Positions 10,255-19,024 of a stretch of 64,000 nt of DNA are shown piece after piece (within the stretch, counting starts at the first letter, position 1; the number at the start of each line of letters is the position of its first letter). Source of the stretch: Dendrolimus kikuchii (Eukaryota; Arthropoda; Insecta; Lepidoptera; Lasiocampidae); assembly GCA_019925095.2 (NCBI GenBank), contig CM034388.1, forward strand, positions 28,154,934 to 28,218,933, in the 5' to 3' direction. Made by a program: the position numbers and the translations under genes. Under the pieces are notes generated by a model, which was not told the DNA's origin, made no database searches, and worked only from the letters and a program-made list of their open reading frames with translations.

Positions 10255-10500
10255 CGATATTTAAATTCTGTATTAGAACACTTACAAGCTAATAGATGGC
10301 GCTGTGCAATAATTGATGTCACAAACGTTTCCCGAAACATATAAAGAATATATACAAATTTTCAACTATAACAACTGGGCCTAGGCCTGCGAGGAACAAC
10401 ATTAGCCTCGCTGGAAGATCTTCCTTTGAGACGGAGGAGCATTCCATCTCGCTCCTCCATCCCGTACGGGGCACCCCCTTCAATTCTAAGGTTAAAAAAA
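10255..10500 (+). repeat. Rep-G dispersed repeat, copy 1
   Basis: Shares AATAGATGGCGCTGTGCAAT, CAAACGTTTCCCGAAAC, GAGGAACAACATTAGCCTC and CGCTGGAAGATCTTC with 57335-57515 in the same order and orientation. This copy is longer at its 3' end (CCGTACGGGGCACCCCCTTC). Unknown family. Not coding. Confidence 0.6.
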
Positions 10501-10719
10501 TCTATAGGTATAAATTTGTCCCAAAAATCAAAAGCAACATGGCCATCATACTCAGCAGTGGCATATTGAATGGCATTGCGTCAACATTGCCATCGGTGGA
10601 TGTCGTTCGCCACTTTTGGCAAGGTATGCGCACCGGGCATATACAGCTGTCTCATATATCCCAAGTACTTGCATTACATGGATACAATTTGTTTAGAAAG
10701 TATCGCATTTTATTATTAA

Positions 10720-11170
10720 GGTGGGGCCTCATCTCCTGCTAGAGCCAGCGGAAAGGCCAGGCCACTTACCCGTGGCCCTGGCATTAAAGGCGAAGGACGG
10801 TATACTGAGGGGTTTTTTTTTATTTTTTATTAACAACTCTACGGATTCTAGTTCCGTACCCTTTTTTACAATTAAGTTTAAGAAGTTAAGAAGTTGTACA
10901 CGCTTATTTGTTACTTTGTAATTGTGTGTCACATTTAATGAATGTATGTTTGTGTTGTGGCGTACCTTAAGAATAATTTATTACATTATTGAGGGGTTTT
11001 AGTGGGTATCCCTAATCGTGGCATGGCAATATCATCTTTAGTTCTGGCTAGAGGTGCTATTGCGATTCCGACCTGGGGAATCCCAAACACCGGCCGCGAT
11101 TTTCCCATAGGGGTTCTGCGCCCCTATGCGCGGCTGATGGCCCTCAATCGGGTTTCCCCTCGATAAAAAG
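10720..11170 (+). mobile_element. R1-type LINE 3' UTR, interrupted
   Basis: Starts GTGGGGCCTCATCTCCTGCT, with GGCGAAGGACGG as in the other R1-type UTRs. After an insertion (next entry) it resumes TGAGGGGTTTTAGTGGGTAT, then CGACCTGGGGAATCCCAAAC, and ends CTCAATCGGGTTTCCCCTCG, ATAAAAAGG. No coding part remains. Confidence 0.6.
10817..10989 (-). mobile_element. Poly(A)-tailed retroposed fragment with 11-bp TSD
   Basis: The R1-type UTR is interrupted between two exact copies of TGAGGGGTTTT (10806-10816 and 10990-11000). The insert begins with a T-rich run at the left and, read on the - strand, ends GTTGTTAATAAAAAATAAA plus poly(A), which looks like a cleaved and polyadenylated mRNA 3' end. It contains no long ORF and matches no other repeat here. 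A processed pseudogene of a 3' UTR or a LINE-tail fragment are both possible. Confidence 0.65.
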
Positions 11171-11224
11171 GGGCCTCATCTAGAACTTTATATGTATTGA
11201 CTATTGCCGAATACGTCTCATATA

Positions 11225-11475
11225 AAACAAACACGGTATATGGTGTTAATACCAATAAAGCGGACGAAACGCTATGTTTCCACTTTTATCATACGTATCG
11301 CTGAAGAGTGGAACTCTTTGCTGTCTGTTTTTTCTGAAAAATACAGTCTAGGTGTCTTCAAGTCTTGCGTGATCTTCTAGGTAAGCGTGCTCCACCTTAG
11401 ACTGCATTTCCACCTGACATCAGGCGCAATGGCAGTCAAACGCGAACCTATTCAATATAAAAAAAATCGAATAGC
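11225..11475 (+). mobile_element. LINE C-terminal relic (copy 1)
   Basis: Broken reading frames give fragments such as TYR-RVELF, VLRDLLGKRAPP and RRNGSQTRTYSI, ending in ATAAAAAAAA. The pattern (WN-LP--VFP, then FK-RV---LLGKRAPP) is the usual C-terminus of a jockey/R1-like reverse transcriptase protein. About 80% similar to 25790-26025. Several stops and frame shifts, so a pseudogene. Confidence 0.55.
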
Positions 11476-11566
11476 CACATTAGTATACATACATACGATA
11501 TCTGTCATTATGCAACGTCATCAACAGTTTAAAATAATATCGCATCACAAATCCGTGATCCGTTTT

Positions 11567-11882
11567 TATCCGTGCAAGAACAGACAAAGAATACAATCTC
11601 CTGCGGCCGGGGGGCCTGTCGTAAGAGGCGACAAAACAACCCACAGCCAGGTGGTAGGGCATTTGCCTGACTGGATGGATACCACCCCTGGTCTAAAGCA
11701 TGTCGCCATAACAACCTTGAGTTGTATTTCGGCATTAGTGACCAGGTTCCAGTCTCCCTTAAGAGAGCAGCAGCGCATTTGTAGCACCTTTGGTTGTTGC
11801 AAATGTCCATAGGCGATGGTAACCGCTTTCCATCAAGTGGGCCGTCTGCCTGTCTGCTGAACTCCTGCAATAAAAAAAAAAC
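11567..11882 (+). repeat. Rep-A retroposon, full-length copy
   Basis: Sense-strand copy from TCCGTGCAAGAACAGAC to GCAATAAAAAAAAAAC. It abuts the LINE relic that ends at 11475 with about 90 bp between. No clear target-site duplication. Confidence 0.8.
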
Positions 11883-12166
11883 AAATAACGTATTACATCC
11901 ATCGCCACGTCTGGGTGAAATGGCCTGTAACTGTAACATTACTCTTGATGAGGCCCCACCTTTAGACTGGCTACACAACGCTGTGGCTCAGTCTGATATT
12001 TATAATTAGAGAAGTCAATCCATCGACTGCTTTACGAGTTTTGAGGCCAGAAGAATATGGAAGTTAAATTTTTATACATAGATAGTTTGGACGTGGTGTG
12101 CAGGGTGAGAAATGAGTACATAAGGGGATCTTTGAAAGTTGCACCCGTGACTAAAGACTGAGAGTA

Positions 12167-12234
12167 AGAAGACTCCTTAGTCTTCTACTTGACTTTCATC
12201 CCTCGTCTCCTTAGAAGAGGGATGAAAGTCAAGT
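12167..12234. repeat. Two adjacent perfect hairpins
   Basis: Hairpin 1 (12167-12186): AGAAGACT, loop CCTT, AGTCTTCT. Hairpin 2 starts at the next base (12187-12234): ACTTGACTTTCATCCCT, 14-nt loop, AGGGATGAAAGTCAAGT, 17-bp perfect arms. No poly(T) or coding context suggests a terminator or RNA gene. Confidence 0.85.
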
Positions 12235-12264
12235 GACAAAAATAATGTTAAACTGCAAGATTTA

Positions 12265-12440
12265 TAGGTACAAATATAAAGGTACCTAGACGAAAAAAGA
12301 GATGGATGGATTATGTGAAGGATGACATGATGATTTGTGGTATGAGAGGGGACGTATGTCAGAATAGAGGAGTGTGAAGACATATTGTGCCGAACCCCAT
12401 TTATTTGGAGAAGGTGATAGAAAAGAGAGATATATTGGAC
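12265..12440 (+). mobile_element. LINE 3' relic (GDVCQNREEW type, copy 1)
   Basis: Degraded reading of a typical reverse-transcriptase C-terminus: AAAAAGAGATGGATGGATTA (KK-RWMDY), then GGGGACGTATGTCAGAATAG and GCCGAACCCCATTTATTTGG. The same blocks occur at 43400-43560. Only the last ~170 bp remain, with frame breaks. Confidence 0.5.
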
Positions 12441-12699
12441 GTAGTAGATTTGGAATCGTTACTTTGATTACAGTTCACTGCGTTGGCTCGATCAGTGTGA
12501 TAACACTCATGGAATATAGGCATGAAAGTTCAGCCTCGAGTTAATCATATTTCGTACGATGAGTGAGGGTTTCGTGGTCCACTCCTCTCTCTCTATCCCT
12601 AGGGACGCGCCGTTCATGTGGGTGAGGTCGTGTGGCGCCCAACGGTGCCAAAGCGTGATAGGCGCAGTCAAGTTAAATTTAGACTGCGCAGGCTGGAAA

Positions 12700-12790
12700 C
12701 GCGTTGGCTTCGCCTCTGGTGTTACAAATGTCCATAATCGACGGTAAACACATTCCATTAGATAAGCTTGATTGCCAGGTTCTGAAAAAA
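12700..12790 (+). repeat. Rep-A 3' fragment
   Basis: CCTCTGGTGTTACAAATGTC, then CATAATCGACGGTAA and an A-run, matches the last quarter of Rep-A. Diverged and truncated. Confidence 0.5.
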
Positions 12791-12799
12791 AAAGAAATA

Positions 12800-13242
12800 A
12801 AAAGCATACAAATTCATTCTTTAATTAGTGTTAGATAATTTAACAAAGTGAAGAATTATGGGGGACGTTTAATAAGGAATTCATTTTAGAGTTAAAGAGA
12901 ACTTTTAATTATCCAATGTTGTCACACTTGACATTTTTTTATAATTAGTGTTGCCAGATTTAATTCTAAAATTAACATGTTTTATGTCTTGAACAATTAG
13001 AAAGCAAAGGGTTTTTATTTTTGATAGTATGGGTTAACGTTTGATCATAATCTAGTTTAATGTCGAGCAGAGATATGGCCTAGGATGGAGCACATTTAAA
13101 AGTATTTATTTATACGGGACTTGAAGACACTCAGGTTATAAGCATCGGGAAAACAGACTTCGACAATGAATTCCACTCTTGCCATGTGCATAATAAATGT
13201 GGATACGGAACGCTTTGTTTGTATTGGTGTTATGTTCACCAT
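12800..13242. other. No gene seen; left flank of hAT element
   Basis: AT-rich sequence without recognisable coding or repeat content. Confidence 0.4.
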
Positions 13243-13423
13243 ATACCTACCAGGTGCGTAGCTACCGCTGTATCAGCCGTATCAATGAAACGGGCCCCCA
13301 GACCACAGGGGCCCCGAAAGTGTAAGCAAAAATTCCTAAAATGTTATCCACAATCTTTTATAGGTTAATAACATTTTTGAGAATAACTGCTGGGCTAACA
13401 GAAACGGCTATCAGACTTGTCAT

Positions 13424-14066
13424 TATTGTCTAAAGAGTAAAAAAAATGTAGAAAAATTTAATTTGTCTTCAGTTATGGATGATTAGATAAATAAATTTGC
13501 CGAGAAAAGGGTGAGAGAAGTGCATCTTTGTTTTAAATTGTTTAAAGAGTCACAAAAACTAGAAATATTTAATTTGTCTTCAGCTATGGATGATTTGATA
13601 AATAAATTTGCCGAGAAAAGGGTGAGAGAAGTGCATCTTTGTTTTAAATTGTCTAAAAAGTCACAAAAACTAGAAATATTTAATTTGTCTTCAGCTATGA
13701 ATGATTTGATAAATAAATTTGCCGAGAAAAGGGTGAGAGAAGTGCATCTTTGTTTTAAATTGTCTAAAGAGTCACAAAAACTAGAAAAAATTAATTTGTC
13801 TTCAACTATGGCTGATTTGATAAATAAATTTGCCGAGAAAAGGGTGAGAGAAGTGCATCTTTGTTTTAAATTGTCTAAAGAGTTACAAAAACTAGAAATA
13901 TTTAATTTGTCTTCAATTATGGATGATTTGATAAATAAATTTGCCGAGAAAAGGGTGAGAGAAGTGCATCTTTGTTTTAAATTGTCTAAAGAGTCACAAA
14001 AACTAGAAAAAATTAATTTGTCTTCAACTATGGATGATTTGATAAATAAATTTGCCGAGAAAAAAT
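13424..14066 (+). repeat. 111-bp tandem array inside the hAT element
   Basis: GCCGAGAAAA starts at 13499, 13610, 13721, 13832, 13943 and 14054, an exact 111-bp spacing (37 codons). Five complete units run 13511-14065, preceded by a decayed partial unit (13424-13510) with stops. Units 3 and 5 share GAAAAAATTAATTTG, whereas 1, 2 and 4 have GAAATATTTAATTTG, which may reflect duplication as dimers. Confidence 0.95.
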
Positions 14067-14110
14067 TGCGTTTGTCTAAGTTAGCTCCTAAGACCATTAA
14101 GTATAAGTAA
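13511..14110 (+). CDS. Repeat protein ORF in the hAT element, unknown function
   Basis: Open for 199 codons through five 37-residue repeats and a 15-residue tail (KLRLSKLAPKTIKYK) before TAA. Each repeat reads VREVHLCFKLSKESQKLEIF then NLSSAMDDLINKFAEKR. The frame opens with GTG, not ATG, and the decayed unit upstream has stops, so an exon or a fossil is as likely as a complete gene. Differences between units are all amino-acid-changing. The pattern LSK-SQ plus NLSSAMDDL resembles, by eye only, a helical stretch of hAT transposases (LSK-LQ, DL--A--L), suggesting origin from transposase coding DNA. The opposite strand is also open, so openness alone proves little. Confidence 0.35.
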   Translation: MREVHLCFKLFKESQKLEIFNLSSAMDDLINKFAEKRVREVHLCFKLSKKSQKLEIFNLSSAMNDLINKFAEKRVREVHLCFKLSKESQKLEKINLSSTMADLINKFAEKRVREVHLCFKLSKELQKLEIFNLSSIMDDLINKFAEKRVREVHLCFKLSKESQKLEKINLSSTMDDLINKFAEKKLRLSKLAPKTIKYK

Positions 14111-14253
14111 TAATTTATAATCAATATATAATTATTTTAATTCAATTCGAGCATTTTTTGTATCTTTCATAAAAAACTTTACCCTTCCTTTGGACCCCCC
14201 AACACATTTCGATACAGAGCCCATCTAAGGCAAGCTACGCCACTGATACCTAC

Positions 14254-14595
14254 TGATTTATTAAGATGATGAGAATCATTAATAGATGGATGTATAATTA
14301 AAAATTAAATTACACGGATTTTTCTAATTCTACATGAGGACAAAGTTGGAAAAGTTCATTGACTCGTGTGGACAATAAAAGCTCCTGTAAATGGAAAAAC
14401 GACAACACGATGCACTGTGGGCGGACTACTGTTAAAATTGTGTAGAAAACTCGCAATTTGCCTATAACACCATAAAAATATCAATAAAATTGGCTAATTT
14501 CAATACTGTTTTAACTAAACAGGCTACACGAATTAACGTTCATTAACACCATTTTACAATGATATTGCTGTCGTAAAATTTATGACTTTGTTTAT
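14254..14595. other. No gene recognised
   Basis: AT-rich spacer between the hAT element and an R1-type LINE relic. Confidence 0.4.
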
Positions 14596-14599
14596 TACT

Positions 14600-15200
14600 C
14601 ATTGTTGAAGCAATAAGTAATGAGGTTTTGTCGGTCGGAGCTCCGCGAAGTAGCCATGGTTGTGTGGAATGAACGCCCAGGGACACCTCAGCGCGGGTCT
14701 CGCCACCGACGAGGCGATGGTGAATGGCTGGACAGACGGCATGTCAGGTCCTCTAGGGGCATGGATGCTTTGGGAGGTACCTATGTCAGTTAGGCCGTGA
14801 ACGCTCCTCATGTGCCACTATTACCCTACGGACTACGAGGACACAGTGCTGTACACTTTCAAGGAATTGCCCCCTCTGTGTTACTGAACTAGAACTCTTG
14901 GGTCATAGTCGGGCTAACCCGGATGGGATGCCGTCTTCTACTTTTGCGAGCGCGTAATGCTCGCCACGGAGAAGGCTGAGCGGGAACGAGTTAGCGCCGC
15001 TGTCGCCAAAGGAGGAAACGTCGGCGCTGGAGGACCACAATGGTCCTCCGGGTTTCAAGGGTTTCTATCCGCGTCTAATGCCATCGATTCCGAGGCGCGC
15101 CGGTGTTCCACGCAAGTTCATCTCACCCTTCTGGAGCGGGCTTATGCGCTCGGTAGGTGAGGTCTTAGTGGATGCTGGGCGCTATGCTTCCCGACAGCAG
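14600..15200 (+). pseudogene. R1-clade LINE ORF2 C-terminus, broken
   Basis: With frame shifts it reads GHLSAGLATDEAMVNGW, CHYYPTDYEDTVLYTFKELP (remnant of the Cys/His knuckle and EDT--HTL motif) and WDAVFYFCERVMLATEKAER, the usual C-terminus of R1-clade proteins. The last block lies at about 14924-14983, and stops separate it from the knuckle. A GC-rich 3' part continues to about 15200. This copy lets the shorter tails at 2644-2958 be assigned to the same clade. Confidence 0.65.
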
Positions 15201-15644
15201 ATTAGACCTGTGGGCCGCCACCTGCCAGTTTTATCACTAACCAGATTTGTAATACAAATTTGTCGTAAGTACATTTTGTCAATTTATATCTATGAAAATA
15301 CAATAAATAATCAGAGAGCGAAATAGCAAACTTCATTTTGGGAGGCATTTAAACTGCGCTGAAAGGATATAAATTATACCGGAAATTTCCAGAATTTTCC
15401 TTTCCCAAATACCCTGTAAGATTGTAGAGATAACATTAATTGTAATAATATTCGAGGAAAAATAATTTTATCCTTATTCTTACTTCCTTAGTATAATAAT
15501 GTAAATAGAGACATAAATGTGTTTGTCTTCTTCAATATTAACAGTTTTAGTTAACGAAGTTAATGAAACACTTCAAAAGATTTTCAACTCTATCTGTATA
15601 AGGATAGTGTTGATATAATAAAAAAAAAATATTTAAATGGAAAT

Positions 15645-15960
15645 CTATATATTAACACGTGACGCAACAATTTTGTACCTCTTTTCACGAAGATTGCGCA
15701 AACGGAGAAGTATGAAATTTCGCACACTTATAGTTTATATAGAGGAAGTGCAGAATGCTAATGTTTTTTTTAAATTATGCATAAAAAATACATTAGATCA
15801 ATAAAAAAAAAACATTACACACCCTACCATGTTATTGACACACACACGCATATATACTCTTTTGTTTATTGTTAAAGTCAAATTAACAGTGTAGCCTTGG
15901 TGAAATCTGTGATTATAGAAGTATAAGTCTTTGACAACAGGACCTTAATAATGTTCAAAC
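15645..15960 (+). repeat. Rep-D dispersed repeat, copy 1
   Basis: About 310 bp shared, in inverse orientation, with 26600-26885. Landmarks: TATATATTAACACGTGACGC, GAGAAGTATGAAATTTCGCA, TTATGCATAAAAAATACATT, TATATACTCTTTTGTTTATT and GTAGCCTTGGTGAAATCTGT. No ORF and no certain terminal repeats. Family unknown. Confidence 0.65.
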
Positions 15961-16268
15961 TTATAATTTATTTTAAATTAATTATTATGGTCGGATTTCA
16001 GCCACGGGCGACCACTAGTAAAACTAATTACGAAACTGTTGTTTTAATTTAACAATGGGAGGGGTCGAAAATTATGAAATTCGTGTAACGCAATTTGTGG
16101 GTGGCCTCCAAATATAAACAATACAAAATTGAATTATATTCATGGAGCCGTTTTCCTACATTTGTCTGATACATATCGGTGGGCAGCAATACGCCAAAGA
16201 GAATGATATATATTATGTTGACTAGCGACTATCTGTGCTGAAAATTTGCCTCTGCAAGGCAAGTTATT

Positions 16269-16578
16269 AATTTTTTTTATAGCATGAGTTCAGTAGACAA
16301 GCAGACGGCCCACCTGATGGAAAGCGGTTACTATCACCTATAGACATTTGTAATGCCAAAAGTGCTACCGATGTGCTGCCGCTATCTAAAAGGATACTGG
16401 AATATCACCAATGCTGGAACACTACTCAAAGTTGTGATGGCAGTATACGCTAGACCAGGGTTGGTAGCCATCGAGACCGGCAAATGCGCTACCACCTGGC
16501 TGTGGGTCGTTTTGTCGCCTCTTACATGAGGCCGCCCGTCCGCAGCAGGTCGTATTCTATCTCCGTTCCTGTACGGAC
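16269..16578 (-). repeat. Rep-A retroposon, full-length diverged copy
   Basis: Poly(T) plus ATAGCATGAGTTCAGTAGAC at the left to TCTCCGTTCCTGTACGGA at the right. More substitutions than the other full copies, so older. Confidence 0.75.
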
Positions 16579-17111
16579 CAAATAATATTCCGTGCTGTAC
16601 TAATTAACATTTCGTGAAATAGCCGCAGTTAGTCGACCACTGTCTTAAGTAATGAATATACAAAAAAGTTTTTTTTATTAAAAAAAAACCTTTTTTCTAA
16701 CCAAAACGTAATATATATGTAGTTATATCCGAAGTTAATACGAGCGAAGTCGTGTGTAAACTCAGTTTGATAGATAATTCGTAATACGTCAATAGCTTAG
16801 TAATTTACCTTATATTACATATTAATTTAACTAATCATTTAGTTATATAAAAAATTTCAAACTTTAAATGCTGATAGTAATTTATAGGGAAATATTTAAA
16901 TTAATTAGTTGCCGCTATTTCTTCTACATTCAAGGATAACACGTCACACTATTGATTAGTTAATAGGTTATTAGTGACACATAGATCTGGACCTTATTTT
17001 CCTTTACACCTCTGTTACATCTGGGATAATGTTAGGATGACGCATCAAGGTTTTAATGTATTATTTGAGATGCGACCTTGTTAATTAACGGAGAAAGAAC
17101 GAAACACCAGA

Positions 17112-17172
17112 ATAACTCACAGTCAAGTGGTAGGGTATTTGTCTGTCTGGATGGCTACCCCTGGCCTAGAGT
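17112..17172 (+). repeat. Rep-A internal fragment
   Basis: CAGTCAAGTGGTAGGGTATT, GGATGGCTACCCCTGG: about 60 bp of the middle of Rep-A, directly before a Lep1-like repeat. Confidence 0.5.
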
Positions 17173-17174
17173 AA

Positions 17175-17372
17175 TATTTATAAATGCGAAAGTTTGAATA
17201 TTTGTTACTCAAATACGCCAGAACAGCTGAACGGATCTGAATAAAATTTGTTATGCAGATAGATTATTGCCTGGAATAGCACATAGGGTACTCTTTAACC
17301 TGGAAAAAATTACGGCTCCCGTGGGATTACATTAACGCAAGCAAAGCTGCGGACAGAAGCTAGTAAAACATA
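17175..17372 (-). repeat. Lep1/Helitron-like short repeat
   Basis: On the - strand it reads CTAGCTTCTGTCCGCAGC near the start, ATCTGCATAACAAATTTTAT, GATCCGTTCAGCTGTTCTGG, and ends CAAACTTTCGCATTTATAAAT. Same layout as the + strand copy at 27070-27285. Such repeats are widespread in Lepidoptera and have been linked to Helitrons. No TIR or TSD, as expected for that class. Confidence 0.6.
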
Positions 17373-17442
17373 AATCAGCATTGAAGCTTCTTGAAACTCG
17401 TGACAAATTTTAATTACTATTAAATTTTTATTAATTTACTTT

Positions 17443-17735
17443 ATCCGTGCAGGAACGGAGAAAGAATACAATTTCCTGTGGCCAGGCGGTCTGTTGTAAG
17501 AGACGACAAAGAACCTACTGCCAGATGGTATTTGCCCGTTTGCTACCACCCGTGGTCTAGACTATGCCGCCATAACAACCTTGTATTGTGTTCCGGTATT
17601 AGTGGCCAGGTTCCAGTAGCACTTTAGAGAGCGGCAGCATATTGGTAGCGCCTTTAGTGTCACAAATGTCCATAGGCGACGGATACCGCTTGACATCAGG
17701 TGGGCCCTCTGCTGAACTCATGCAATAAAAAAAAT
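17443..17735 (+). repeat. Rep-A retroposon, near full length
   Basis: TCCGTGCAGGAACGGAGAAA through GCAATAAAAAAAATAT, with several small internal deletions. Diverged. Confidence 0.75.
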
Positions 17736-17861
17736 ATATTTACGGTGTTATTTTTTAACGCCATAAGTAATTCGCATTTGGACACAGTTTTAACACTAAC
17801 GTAGATGGGGCAAGGGCACCATAAATAAATCTGGCGCGTAATAATATATAATATAATAACA

Positions 17862-18262
17862 GCCAATAAATGTCCCACTGCTGGGCTCGGGCCACGCACT
17901 ATAGAGGAAAGGATAGTATACCCGCCACGCCTGTCCAAGGCGGCTTGGCAGATGTGACACATCGGTAATACCGATGTGCAGGTTGCATCACGACGTTTTC
18001 CTTCACCATTCTTACGTACATAAGTTCACGCCAGTTCCCTTGCGGGGTAGGCACGAACAACAGAGCGCCATTTAGGCTTATTCTTACACACCTCACTTGC
18101 TTCTTTGACATTCATAGTTCATGCACCGTTATTAGCACGTGGTATTTGTGACAATACGCATATTAGGTCAGAAAACTGTCTAAGTGCACAAGCGTTCCGG
18201 CCAGGATCGAACCCGCTCCCTTTAAGTTAGGGACCGTATACTGTCCGTTACTCCTATAACGG
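17862..18262 (-). repeat. SINE-2 (tRNA-related), split by RTE fragment
   Basis: On the - strand it contains GGGTTCGATCCTGGCCGG, a perfect B-box match, near 18193-18211, and ends with CCAGCAGTGGGACATTTATT near 17864-17883. The two ends surround an RTE 3' fragment (18013-18117). Related pieces lie at 23105-23280 and 47975-48070. It has the make-up of a common lepidopteran tRNA-headed repeat, but the head is not a functional tRNA. Confidence 0.6.
18013..18117 (-). mobile_element. RTE LINE 3' end, ~105 bp
   Basis: Antisense copy of only the last coding bases and tail of the RTE element (reads NVKEASEVCKNKPKW---, PARELA on the - strand), next to a degenerate TACGTACATA tail. Inserted in SINE-2. 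Confidence 0.75.
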
Positions 18263-18654
18263 GAGGCCCCAGCCCAGCAGTAGGACATATATGGGTTGTT
18301 ATTATAATATTTTTATTATAAAAAACATGCCTATAATAGCTTTTTTTCCATTTTCATTACTGCAATTTTTTGGTCGAAAAAGCGATAATAGATGGGTCAT
18401 ACCTGTCTTTAAATTGGGATGAATCAACCTAAATGATTAATATAAACATAAACATGAATCCTTAGATCTTGAATCATCAATATCATTGAATACCGTCGCG
18501 CGTCATGTTCTTTTAGTTCTGTGCCTTTTGACGAATTTGATTCGATTTCTCAACCGTGTAATATAAAAATTTGTTACATGTATTGCAATTTGCAACAACC
18601 CTTATGTTTTATTTATTCGCGATTTTACTACAGCATTGCGTAGCAGCCCATCTT

Positions 18655-18870
18655 TATATATATATAATTCTTCTGTACGTGTGTTGACAGTGAACTCCTA
18701 AACGGCTGGACCGATTTGAATGAATTTTTTAGTGTGTGTTCAAGCGGATTCGAGGATGGTTTAGATTCACAATTGGACCCGGTAGCTGGCGCTGCAATGG
18801 GTTCTAAATTTTATTTCTTCAGGGCAGAACAACGTCTGCCGGGACAGCTAGTTGATTATATATTCTTATT
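18655..18870 (+). repeat. Helitron-like short repeat
   Basis: Contains ACGGCTGGACCGATTTGAAT, GGATTCGAGGATGGTTTAGA, GGACCCGGTAGCTGGCGCTG and GGGCAGAACAACGTCTGCCG, then GGGACAGCTAGTTGATTATA. Shares themes with 27405-27745 and 30005-30205 in inverse order. Non-coding. Confidence 0.5.
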
Positions 18871-19024
18871 TTTCATCCATAGGTATAGATAGACCCGGTA
18901 AGAGGAAAATGGCTGAAAAACAAATACAGACTGACACGACGGTTTCACAAGGGTTCTCGTCAGAATAGCTACGAAACCCTAAAAATAGTTTCCATCTATT
19001 CTGCAATAATATATTTTATTAATC

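Larger units (their letters stand above)
13251..14245 (+). mobile_element. hAT-superfamily DNA transposon, non-autonomous, 995 bp
   Basis: Bounded by an exact 8-bp direct repeat ATACCTAC (13243-13250 and 14246-14253), the TSD length typical of hAT. Termini: left CAGGTGCGTAGCTAC, right (reverse complement) CAGTGGCGTAGCTTGCC. Both share CAG-nnGCGTAGCT, the form seen in many hAT inverted repeats. Subterminal G/C blocks (GGGCCCCCAGACC and TTTGGACCCCCCAAC) lie inside each end. There is no complete transposase; most of the interior is a 111-bp tandem array. It probably moved using a transposase supplied elsewhere. Confidence 0.85.

Noticed and set aside
11387..11978. Long frames (up to 149 codons) on both strands over Rep-A copies
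   Set aside because: The same frames recur in all Rep-A copies in both orientations, with different breaks. They are repeat sequence, not genes.
13424..14066. CRISPR-like array because of regular spacing
   Set aside because: Whole units repeat without unique spacers, and the context is eukaryotic.
13483..14124. 213-codon frame on the - strand opposite the hAT tandem array
   Set aside because: A repeat length divisible by three keeps frames open on both strands. It has no stronger claim than the + frame and runs beyond the repeat only briefly.
18193..18211. Possible tRNA gene from the perfect B-box GGGTTCGATCC
   Set aside because: No A box at the proper distance and no acceptor or anticodon stems can be formed. 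It is the head of a tRNA-derived SINE.
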